Shown here in pieces: positions 40,701 through 52,400 of a stretch of DNA of 64,000 nucleotides (positions are counted from its first letter, which is position 1; each line of letters begins with the position of its first letter). The notes under the pieces were generated by a model. That model did not search any database. It was not told the origin of the DNA and saw only the letters and a list, made by a program, of their open reading frames with translations. Source of the stretch: Symbiodinium natans (lineage: Eukaryota; Sar; Dinophyceae; Suessiales; Symbiodiniaceae); NCBI GenBank assembly GCA_905221605.1, contig CAJNDS010002283.1, positions 367,486 to 431,485 of the forward strand, written 5' to 3'. Position numbers and translations under genes: made by a program.

Positions 40701-43700
40701 CCGTAAAGCCCTAAGCCCGAAGCCCCAAACCACTCGAAAGGGGTTCCCTATTTTCTGACGTCCCCCAACAATCCCTACCTTAAACCCTCAACCCTCAACC
40801 CTAAACCCTAAACCCTACAAACCTTTAAGCCCTAAGACCATCGAAGCACCAAGGATCCTTGGGATCGGCGCGTGGGACTCTCAGTTCAGGGCCTTTGGTT
40901 CATGGCTTTGGGTTTAGGGTTTTGGGGTTTGGGGTTTGGGGTTTAGGGTTTAGGGTTTAGGGTTTGGGGTTTAGGGTTTAGGGTTTAGGGTTTAGGGCTG
41001 CCCGAGACGCCAGCTCACTCGGCCCCAACCGGCAGGTCCTTCGTTGAAATCCCGAGGTGCCAGTTCCTTCAACTCCAGCTCTCAAACAGTCAGGGTTTAG
41101 GGTTTAGGGTTTAGTGGTTAGGGTTTAGGGTTTAGGGTTTAGGAGATGTTTGCAGCAGCTCTTCTGCGTGCTGTCCAGCTCAGGCGCAGGAGGAAGCTTG
41201 CGGTTCAGGGTTTAGGGTTTCCGGGTTTAGGGTTTAGGGTTTCGGGTTTAGGGTTTAGGGTTTCGGGTTTAGGGGCATCTTCAGTCATCATGGGTGTTTG
41301 TTATTGAGGTTCTTGGCATGTTGGAGGTTGAAGGAAGGTTTGGTGGTGTGGGCTGAGGATGCATCACGGAGCTGTGAAGGTGGTCTGCGTGGTTGTGGTC
41401 GGGTTCCCCAAGCCGTAAATCCCAAACCCGACCCCGAAGGGCCCAAAGACCTCAAATGACAAGCCCTTTGGGCCCCAAAACAGATGAAAAGCCTTAAACA
41501 TTGGGGTCTTGGGGGCCCTTTATAGGGTAAGACCAAAAACACTAAAAACTACTCTCAGTGTTGGGTTCGTAGGCAAGCGGGCAGAGTAGAACTGGCTCCG
41601 AGTTTTGCTGTGTTCGATATTGTGGTGGCTTGCTGCAGTGCGACTTTCGCAGTTCAAGGTTTGGTTTAGTTTAGGGATCAGGGCTTCGGGTTCAGGGTTG
41701 AGGCTCAAAACTGCAAAGCCCTAGATCCTACGCAACGGCCCTACATCCTAAACCACTGCAAGCAACACTGCAAGCAAATTCACGAACCTACTTTCCGATC
41801 ATTCGTGGGATTCTACCTTGGATCTTTAAGGTTGTACCCCTGGGATGAGGACTGTTTCTTAAGGATACTGAAAGGGAGTATGAGGGTCATATTAGGAGTA
41901 CAGTAATTAAGGGAAGCCTCTTAGGGGTACATCCTTTTGGGTCCGAGTACCCACTCCCTCACCCTAAACCCTAAACCCTAAACCCTAAACCCTAAACCCT
42001 AAACCCTAAACCCTAAACCCTAAACCCTAAACCCTAAACCCTAAACCCTAAACCCTAAACCCTAAACCCTAAACCCTAAACCCTAAAACCCTAGACCCTA
42101 AACCCTAAACCCTAAACCCTAAACCCACATCAAGGTGAACAACACCTACCTCGCCGTCCTGGTCACGCCGGAGCTGCTGGCAGGCGGAACGCTGGCGCCA
42201 GGCTTCAAGTCGCCCGCGCCTGGGCCCGCGCTAGGTCTTTTTGTATTGTTTGGAGTTCTTATTTAGGGTTTTGGGTTTTGGGTTTTGGACTTCTTTTGGG
42301 TTTCAGGATTTTTGGACCCCAAACCCCCTCAAGCCCCAAGCCCTACACCCCTCAAACGCTGAACCCTCAACCCCTCAAACCCCCTCAAACCCCTTCAAAC
42401 CCCTTCGAACCCCTTCTAACCCCCTCAAACCTCCCAAAACCCCCTCAAAACCCCCTCAAACCCCTTCAAACCCCCCTCGAACCCCACACTCCTGCAAAAA
42501 CTGGAGGATGCCAGCAAGCTCGAGTACTCACACTACGTCAAGTACATCGAGGAGCGATTCCCCCCAGAGGTGCCGCAGATGTTCGGCCTGCGCCCTTGGC
42601 GAAAATGAGTTGGGTTTAGGATTTTTGCGACATGGATGCCGTTGGTGCCTAAACCCTAAACCCTAAACCCTAAACCCTAAGCCCTAAGCCCTAAACCCTA
42701 AGCCCTAAACCCTGAACCCTGAACCCTAAATCCTTCTTTTGGTTTGGAGTTCCTTGGGCTGACTTTCGGGTCAGGATTAAGTGCAGCTTATTGGTTGCAG
42801 GCCCCTAAACCCTAAACCCTAAACCCTAAACCCTAAACCCTAAACCCTAAACCCTAAACCCTAAACCCTAAACCATCAGGGCTCATCTACCTAGAGGCTC
42901 ATACATGGCCAACTTCCCGGGTTCGGTACCCTTAGGGTTTAGGGTTTAGGGTTTAGGGTTTAGGGTTTTAATCAAGCCTCTTAGGTAACAGAGGCCATGT
43001 CTTCAGGAAGACAGCCCTTCAACCCATAAACCCAACCCTCCAAAACCTCCCAACACCACACCCCCAGCCCCCCCGTCTCCCAACCCCCTGCAGAACAACT
43101 AGTCACCAAACCCCGAATCAAGCCCAACCCTCTAAAGTCCGATGCTCCCCAGTCTAAAGAAACCATGACATTGCTGGCCGCATATCGAGGCACCCGAATG
43201 CAGAGATCGGATTCTTGACGAACCAGGGCATCAGCATCTTCAAGACGATCCAAGCCACTCTGCTTGAGCTTATGACTAAACCCCTAGTGCAGTCCGTTTG
43301 CTGGGCACCTATCCTGAGATTCTCGCGGGTTCTGCCCCTAAACCCTACAAACCTAAACATCCCGTGATCCCTAAACCCTAAACCCTAAACCCTGTGCCCT
43401 GATTGTCCGCGTAATGTTCAGTTGCATCGGCTGACCTGGTCGATGCCTCTTCGTGTGAGCACACCCCTTGCCAATCTTCACGGTCACCTGCGAGTACTAC
43501 AGCTTACTGCTTCAAAACCCAACTTTTCAACTTTTGGGCTTCTTGTAAGGTAGCTTATTCTGAAAGTATCAACTTTTATTTCCGTGGGTTTGGGGCCAGT
43601 AAGACAGGGGTTGGAATCATTACTAAGAGTATTCCCCTATGTTCCCTCAATAAATATACTACAATAACCCCTAAAAACCCTGTTCTCCTAAAGATTGAAC

Positions 43701-46423
43701 CTGAAATTCAATCCACCCCCCCCCCCCCCCAAAACATTACAGAATAAACTGATGGTTGGGAGCTCAGTTGAGGATCCAACAGAATCCTATTGAATCCGAA
43801 GGCGTGCTTAGTGAATCTATCCGGCTTTTCTCTCAGGGTTGAACGGGGGATGATCTGAGTCATAAAAGTTTAGACTCATGTGTTAGGGCTGTCAGGGTCT
43901 CGTTTCTAGCCCGAACCCCCAAACCCCCGAAGCCCAAAACCTGGAAAACCATTTCTGCAATCTTCTTGTCGTCGTAGCTTCAGTGGGCTCGAACTTCGCG
44001 GGGCAAGTGGGCTTGGGGAGCTTCTTGGCCCAGCTGGGGACCTTAAAAGCGCTCGGCTGCTTTACACGCGGCTGGTCTGGCGTTTTGGGGTTTGGGGGGT
44101 GGGGGGCGGTTGGGAGGTGTGTCGGCGGGTGGCGTGGGGGGGGTTAGGGCTTAGGGTTTAGGGTCTAGGGGTTTAGGGTGAGTCTTAGGATTTTGCTTTG
44201 GGGTTCAGGGTTTCGGGGTTTAGAGTCTTAGGATGTATGCTTTGGGGTAATTATAGGGTTTGGGCATTTAGAGTTCGGATTCATGCTTTAGGGTTTAGTG
44301 TTTGGGGTTCAGAGTCTTAGCATTTCTGCTTTAATTAGGGCTTAGGGTTAGGAGGGTTTAGGGTTAGAGTCGTAGGGTTTTTGTTGTTGGGTTTTCAGGT
44401 TTCGGTCTTAAGATTCATGGAGTTTGGGGTTTAGGGGCGCAAGGAGGCGACTGCGGTTGTTATTGAGGGAGCGCAGGATTTCTGGTTTAGGGTTTTGGTA
44501 GGGGTTGGGAGAATCCTGCTCTGAGGAGATCACGGGCGGCGGCGGCGGCGGTGGCTCTGGGGATATCTCCCTGGCACAGCCGATCATCACGAACTACTGA
44601 ACAAAGCCACTTGGTCACACGGAGACCAGATGTTCAGGGTAAAGGGTTTCCCTGAACTCTGAAACCACCAAAGCCCCAAACCTACAACACACCCCAAACC
44701 CCCTAACACCAACACGCCAAACCACACCCCCCCTAAACCCTAAAAACCGCAAGCCTAAACCCTAAACCCCAAACCCTAAACCCTAAAACCCTATGCAGGG
44801 ACCTCACAGCCTAGGTCTAGGGTTTAGGGTTTGGAGTTTAGGGGTATTTTTAAGGGTTTAGGGTTGAGGGAGTTTGGAGTTTAGGGTTTTAGGACTTTAA
44901 GGGTCGTTTAGCTTTTGGCATCTGGGGGGGGGGGGGGAGTTCTTGGGTTTTTTTGGGTTGCTTTGGGGGTTGTAGGTTCTTTGGGAGGGTTCTTGGGCTT
45001 TGTTTAGGTGCTCTGGGGGTTTTAGGGTTTCGGGGAGAGTCTGGAGCACAGTTAGCGAGGTTGATCCCAGTCCCTACAAGAGGACCCTTCAGATAACCAT
45101 ACCCTAAAAAACCCTAAGCCCTCCAAACCCTGAACCCTAAACCACAAACCCGAAACCCCAAACCCTAAACCCTAAACCCCTAAACCCCAAACCCCAAACC
45201 CCAAACCCCAAACCCCAAACCCCAAACCCCAAACCCTAAACCCTAAACCCTAAACCCTAAACCCTAAACCCTAAACCTTAAACCCTAAACCCTAAACCCT
45301 AAACCCCAAACCCTGGAGACGGAGTCCGGCCTCCGGAGGCTTCCAACGAACCTTGACATGATCGACATTCGAGGCTTATAGTGTTCTTAAGGGAGGTAGG
45401 GTTAGGGCTGAGGATTTAGGGTTTAGGGTTTATAGGGTTTAGGGTTTAGGGGTTAGGGGTTCGCCCACTACTCCCCAAAAAGCTCCCTAAGCTCCCATAA
45501 GGTTCCCGAAAAACCTACCCCCCATGAACCCCCCTCCCTTAAGAACCCTATAAGAGTCAGTTGGGGGGGTAGTCGTGAGGTGGGGGAGTGGAGGGTTTTG
45601 AGGATGTGGGGTTTGGGGTTCAGGGTTTAGTGTTAGGGCTTCGTTCGGGGTCAGTGTTCAGGGTTTAGGGTATAGGGCTTCTTTCATGGGTTCCCCTGCT
45701 ACCCCCCTCTTATACTACCCCCCCTAGGTTCCTCGAATGATCAAGGCCCCATTTAGGGATAGTTAAGCTGAATTAAGGTTATTCAAGGGGGGGAACCTAG
45801 GGGGGGGTAGGTTAGGGGGGGGGGGGGGTGTAGTAGGGGAGGGAACCCATGATTCTTGGGCTGTCTTGGATGCTGTGTTTGGGTGGGAGTGTTTGCGGGT
45901 TTTTTGGGGGCCTACGAGGAGAATCGGACATGGCAAGATGGTACTTCGGTTGAGATCGTTAGAGTTTGGGATCTTTGGACCCTAAACCCTAACCCCGAAA
46001 CCCTAAACCCTAAACCCTAAACCCTAGACCCTAGCTGACTTTTCACTGGAAGGCTCGAAGCGCTCTGGGTTTCCATCTGTGCCCTAGTTGCTTCTCATGT
46101 TGCAGCATAGAGACACGGTGCAGAACGGATTGTACTTTCGAGGCTCCATCCTCTGCCGGGCCAGCCCCTGCACAGCTGCCGTGCATCCCGTCACGCGTCC
46201 GACCGTCGCATATATGGCTTACGTACCCCTGGCACCCGTCGCAGTCACGCGAGCCAGCCCAGCCACGTTTCCTGTCGGCCCGGTCACGCCCGCCGGCCAA
46301 CCTCCTGCCAGCATAGCGGTCTGGGCGATCACGAATTCCCACACCTGCCAGTGGTCCAGCCACCGTGCGCCCAGTAATTAAGGCTCTCTCGCTCTCTCTC
46401 GCTCTCTCTCGCTCTCTCTCTCG

Positions 46424-46458
<35 letters not shown>

Positions 46459-49400
46459 CTCTCTCTCGCGCCTTCGCTCTCTCGCTCTCCCGCTCTCCCG
46501 CTCGCTCGCGCTCTCTCTCTCTCTCTCTCGCTCTGTCGCACTCTCTCTCTCTCTCTCTGTCTCTTACCCCTTCCTCCAACCCTGAACCCTAAACCCTAAA
46601 CCCTAAACCCCAAGCCCAAGGACAGCAGCGGCCTGAGTTTCGCGCCATGCATCACGGGCCTTGAAAGCCTGAAGTCCTGATAAACAGGTGGGGGTTTCCG
46701 AAAATAGGGGTTCCCCTATTGTGGGTTTAGGGTTTAGGGTTTAGGGTTTAGGGTTCGTTAAGGGGATACTATTTGGGGTATAAGAGGGGCACCCCTGTTT
46801 TGGGAAATACCCAGGTGACCTGTGTCCGATCTGCTGTGTCCGATCTGCACCCTGAGTACTACGTCCTTTTCTTTGGGGCAGCGCGTACTCTTAAGAAGTT
46901 TAGGGCTTAGGGTTTAGGTTTTATGTTGAGGTACTTCTACAAGGAAGGTCCGGATGCACCCTAAACCCTAAACCCTAAACCCTAAACCCTAAACCCTAAA
47001 CCCTAAACCCTAAACCCTAAACCCTAAGCCGTTCAGGGCTTAGGGTGTGCGCGCCAGGGCGTCTGAAGGACGAGGACTACACGCCCTTTGTCATGGTCTC
47101 ACTGCAGGAGGCCTCCTATTGGGTAGGAGGTTAGGCTTGCTTGGGGTTTGGGGATTTAGGGTTTAGGGTTTAGGGTTTAGGGTTAGGGTTTGGGGGGCCC
47201 AACATTTCAATCCTATACGTCAGAGGTGGCCCTTCTGCAGAACAGCACACATGTGGGGTTTAGGGTACAGGTGTTGGGGGTCCATGTCTTCGTGGGTTTA
47301 GGGGTCGCGCGGGGCTTTCAGGGGTTGTGTCGGAGCCAGGGTTTAGTGTGACATTTACGATTTAGGATTGAGGATTTAGGGTTTAGCCCTGACGTTGCTG
47401 GTGGAGCATCTTGGTTAGGTTAGAAAGCGACTCGCAATCCAAACCGGGCTTTGTCTATTGGCTCTTCACCCTAAACCCTAAACCCTAAACCCTAAACCCT
47501 AAACCCTAAACCCTAAACCCTAAACCCTAAACCCTAAACCCTAAACCCTTAAATAGGGATTCAATTCAGGGGCGTGCAGGTAGCAAATCCACGAAATGGT
47601 GGGCGATGGCTTTAGTAAGTTTGGTCCTCCGACCTGAGGGGCCGTTAACTTTTGAGGTCCAAATCCCCTAACCCTAAACCCTGAAACCCTTAAGGACCTG
47701 AGGGCTATACCCTAACATTGTGGTTTGTGGTTTAAAGTCCTGGAGAGTAGGGGATCATCGGATGTAGGATTGTTGGGGTGGTCTAGGTCTTGGCATTTCA
47801 GGGTCGGTACACCCTAAATCCTAAACCCTACACCCACCCTAAATCCCTGTGCAGGGGTTATAGGGTTTATGCGAAATCAGGCCGACCGCGTCAACGGCCT
47901 GTTGGACCAGATCCGCGGGTCCTTGCTCGAGTTGGAGTTGGGCATCTTGGCCGATCTTCTTTTAAGGAACGTGTAGGCCTTTAGGGCTTAGGTTTCCAGC
48001 GCAAGTAAGGGTGGCGTGTGTATGCACGCGCTTGCGATTTTGTTTTGCTGGAAGTGGAGTCCAGTTGCGGCTCGATGACGGAGGCCATGTCCCCTAAACT
48101 CTCGGCCCTCTCCAGGGTTCCCGAACTCCACCACAGCAACAAAGTCTTTTCTGGCTCTCTGATGAGCTGTAGCCTCAAAACTAGGCCTAAACCCTAAACC
48201 CTAAACCCCAAACCCTAAACCCTAAACTCCCAAATGCTTTATCACGTGGTCTTTCGGCTCGAAAGCCGCAAAGCAGCAGCCCCCTAGAGCGTTTAGGGTT
48301 CAGCGTTTAGGGTTTAGGGTTTGGTGCCAAGTTTTGGCGGCTTTCAAGCCATGTCGGCCGGATGCCCCATGGAGTTCGGCTACTGGAAGATCCGTGGACT
48401 GGGATCCATATTTCGCATGATCTTCGAGTATAAGGACCCAGGGTTAGGGTGTAGGGTTTGGGGTTTGGGGTTTAGGGATTGAGTGTAAGGACGGGTAAGG
48501 GGTTTAGGGGGTTTAGAGTTTAGGGTTTACGGCTTGGAGTTTCGGATGTAGGGTTTGGTGTTTAGGGGTGTGGGGATTGGGGACTTGGGGTTTTAATGAT
48601 TGCGCAATACAACTTCGATCTTGTCTTAGTAGTAGAGTAGGTAACCTTTAACCTTTTTGGGTTAATATATTCCCCTTATAATCCCAAAGGTTAACCTTTA
48701 AAACCCCTAGGTACTGGACAGCTAAGTTGTAGCCTATTCACAGCAGCAGCAGCAGCGCCGACGACAGCCAGCAAAAGCCTGTGGCCTCCGTCCTGCAACC
48801 TCCAACAGCCCTAAACCCTCAAGCCTAAACCCTAAACCCTAAACCCTAAACCCTAAACCCTAAACCCTAAACCCTAAACCCTAAACCCTAAACCCTAAAC
48901 CCTAAACCCTCCTAACCCAGAATCCCTGTGAACTCAAAGGTTTGGATCACTTTCCCTGAGGAGGCCAAGTATGAGGACAAGCAGTACTCGGACTTTGCTG
49001 AGTGGTTCGAGGGTCGCAAGCCGAAAGTTCTGGCGATGAATCCTTTGGCAAACCTCCCTTACTTGATAGATGGTGACAAGTGCATCTGCCAGACAAACGC
49101 CATCCTCCACTACTTGGGCGAGAAGCTTACTGTTGGTTAGTAAGGGGATGAGGTACCCTATGTAATCCCTCGAGGGGTGTGCAAAGGGCGTATATAGGGA
49201 GATACAGGGTACCTTATTCCCCTCATTCCCTTGACCAACAGCAAGGAAGTACGGGCTCAACGGGAGCACAGACGCCCAGAAGCTTCTAACCAGAGAGCTC
49301 CTCTGCGAGATCTACGATGTGCGAAATGGCATGATCCTAGGCCCTGCGGATCTTTTATGTTTTCCCTTGTTGGGCTTTATAGAGGACCCTAAGCCCTAAA

Positions 49401-52400
49401 CCCCAAACCCTAAACCCCAAACCCTAAACCCTCCACATTTAGATTTTTTATTCTGAGTGCTTAAGGGCCCTTTCAGGATCGATCTTTCCTATCCCTCTCA
49501 CAACGTGTGCCGACACTTGGCCAATGGCAGGACTTTGAACTTTTTGGGTTTAGGGTTTCGGGGTTATATAGGGTTTAGGGTTTAGGGTTAAGGGTTAAGG
49601 GTTAAGGGTTATTTAGTAGGAACAATCAAGTCTTTTTTGCCTCCTTGGCTATAGGAGAAGTAAGGAGACGAGGGGGAGTACAAGGCGAAGGCAGAGAGCA
49701 TCGTCGCCTCGCCCCTGTTCCTTGGTAGCCCAGTAAAGTGAAGGGTTTAGGGTTTAGGGCTTAGGGTTTGGGATTTGGGTTTAGGGTTTAGGGTTTAGGG
49801 TTAGCACAGTGGTACCCTTTCCTTTTTGTTCTGGGTTCCCTTAGAAAGTAAGCAACCCCCCCCTTCCCCCCCCCCCCCCAAAAAAAAAAAAAAATCAAAA
49901 ACGTGCCCTTGTTGTAATATGGTAATATGGTTACGGGGCTACTAAGGTTCGCCAAGTTTGAGGCGGTTCTCGGCTTCAAGAACAACGTCTCCGGTGGCAA
50001 GTGCCTTGGGCACCAAATGAACCGTGATTTTGGGATCATACCCTAAGGGTCCATCCTAAATAGGGTTTAGGGTTTCGGGTTTAGGGTTTAGGGTTTAGGG
50101 TCCATGTACCTAAGTAGGGAATACTTGGGCCTTAAAGTACTTCCTATTCTGGGACATAGGGCCCAAGTATACAATATTAAGGTACATGGATTGGGATGCT
50201 CCCCCTTATCCTAACAGTCCTTAGTAGGGATTATAATAGTACTATAATCCCTTTTCAGGACTGTTAGTAGAAGGGGAACTAATACTACTAGAATCCGTAT
50301 TGGGGTTTTTGAACCAGAAGCCTTTCATTTCATTTGGTCCAGAAGGTGGTTCCCGAAACCCTGAGCCTAAACCCTGAACCCTAAACCCTGAACCCTAAAC
50401 CCTAAACCCTAAACCTAAACCCTAAACCCCAAACCCTAAACCCTACACCCTAATCCAGAAGGTGGTTCGTGCTTGCAGATGGCCCGGGCGTGGCGGATTT
50501 TCACATCTGGGAGATGTTGGACCAGCACAAGATGCTGGCCGAGAGGATCGGTGCCGCCCCAATTCTGGACAAGTTCCCAAAGTGCAAGGCTTTCTACGAG
50601 GCCCTAAACCCTAAACCCTATAAACCCTATAAACCCTATAAACCCTATAAACCCTATAAACCCTATAAACCCTATAAACCCTATAAACCCTATAAACCCT
50701 ATAAACCCTATAAACCCTATAAACCCTAAACCCTAAACCCTATACACCCTAAACCCTAAACCCTTACCTTAAACCCGAAACCCTTAAACCCTAAACCCTA
50801 AGCCCTAGACCCTAAACCCTAAACCCTGACCTTGAACCCTTTACCCTTAAACCCTAAACCCTAAAACCTAAACGAGGCCTTCATGGCCATACCCACGCTC
50901 CAGAAGTACTTTGCTTCGGACGCGTACGCGTTTGACGTGAACTTCAAGCCGGCCAACGCCTACTTCACGTGAGAGCCCGCAGCTGTTTGTTATTGCCATG
51001 GGTTCCCCCAACTACCCCCCTCTATACTACCCCCCCCTGCTTCCCCCCTTAAAGAACCTTAATTAGAGACGGGGGTAATTCGTAGGGGAACCCATGATAT
51101 TTTGGCATTCGCTCCCCCTCGCCTTGGCAGCCCATTTCTCGCAGACGCATCGAAGGATGCAGGCAGAGACGGTTGGATAAACTTGTCTTTGTGGCTGAAG
51201 GGGCCGTGACTTGCGCACTAAGACTCTGTAGGGATTCCCGTTGCCCCCGCGTTGATTGAGTGTTTTGAATGTGGTTGACGTCCTGTTGATGGAACCGAGC
51301 TCGAATGAGATGACCGCGTGTGATTCAAGGTTTCAGGGTGTTACGTCAGGTGCCTAGAATTCCTGCACCTCAAGGACTAAACGAACCCTAAAAGGGTTCA
51401 TGGTTTGTATACCCCAGTAGGAATTTTAGTAGTATAGGGTACATGACCCCAATTTTGGGGTTCATTAGGTCGTTTTGGTAAGAGCTGGTCTTGAGGTATC
51501 AGTGGCGCGCTCAACGTCACAGAGAAGATGGAGGCAGCTGGCAGCAGCAGGGTTAATGAGTTTAGGGTCTAGGTTAGGTCTACACCCTAAACCCTAAACC
51601 CTAAACCCTAAACCCTAAATCCTAAATCCTAAACCCTAAACCCTAAACCCTAAACCCTAAACCCTAAACCCTAAACCCTAAACCCTAAACCCTAAGCGGC
51701 ATTCAGGGTTGAGGGTCTGGGGCTGAGGATTTCGTGGCTTCGGTGAGGGAGGGGGCGTCACACGGAGGTGTTTTCGACATAACTGGCAAGTAAACCATAG
51801 GCACAGACCGCAAGCCCGAGCCGTAAGACCTAGCACTCTAGGACACCAAGCCAAAATATCTAAATTCCAAGGGTGTCAAGCTCCTCGAATTTGACGTCAC
51901 TAAGCCCGAGCCCCCTGGCAAACCCTAAACCCTAAACCCCAAACCCTGAACCCCAAACACCAAACCCTAAACCCTAAACCCCAAACCCCAAGCCCTAAAT
52001 ACCAAACCCTAAACCCCAAACCCTGAACCCTAAACCCTAAACCCCAAACCCTAAACCCTAAACCCTAAGCCCCAGGCGCTGAGCGCAGACCTCCAGAGCA
52101 ACAAGGTGAACGCCGGCTGGGCGGAGAAGGCCTCGAGCGCGGAGCGCCCCCTAAACCCTCATTACACACACCGGGTTTAGGGTTTAGGGTTTAGGGTTTA
52201 GGGTTTAGGCTTTAGGGTTTAGGGTCAACCCCGAACCCTCAAACTGCACCGCCGGCTACGAGTTGAGACTAGGCCCTGCATGAGGGTAGAGGGGTGTAAG
52301 GGTTGAGGGGTTTCAGGGTTGAAGGGGGTCTGGGGGTTGGGGTTCAGGGTTTAGGGGTTTAGGGTCACAGGGTCGTATGGTTTTAGGGTTGGAGGGGTTT

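Larger units (their letters stand above)
45371..47057. other. Dynein intron 50: elements, CT microsatellite, tracts, unassigned island
   Basis: Element 45685-45852; CCCTAAA units 45979-46030; a G+C-rich island 46040-46380 open forward for 97 codons, unrecognised; (CT)n/(CGCT)n microsatellite 46382-46562; element 46689-46812; a CCCTAAA tract 46958-47028. Confidence 0.65.

Noticed and set aside
46043-46592. Arg/Glu-rich (reverse) and Ser/Leu-rich (forward) open frames
   Set aside because: They are translations of a CT-rich microsatellite.
50616-50729. C-terminal (KPY)n extension of the frame coding GST exon 6
   Set aside because: It is read-through into the CCCTATAAA intron. Splicing to 50877 restores the conserved GST C-terminus and stop.
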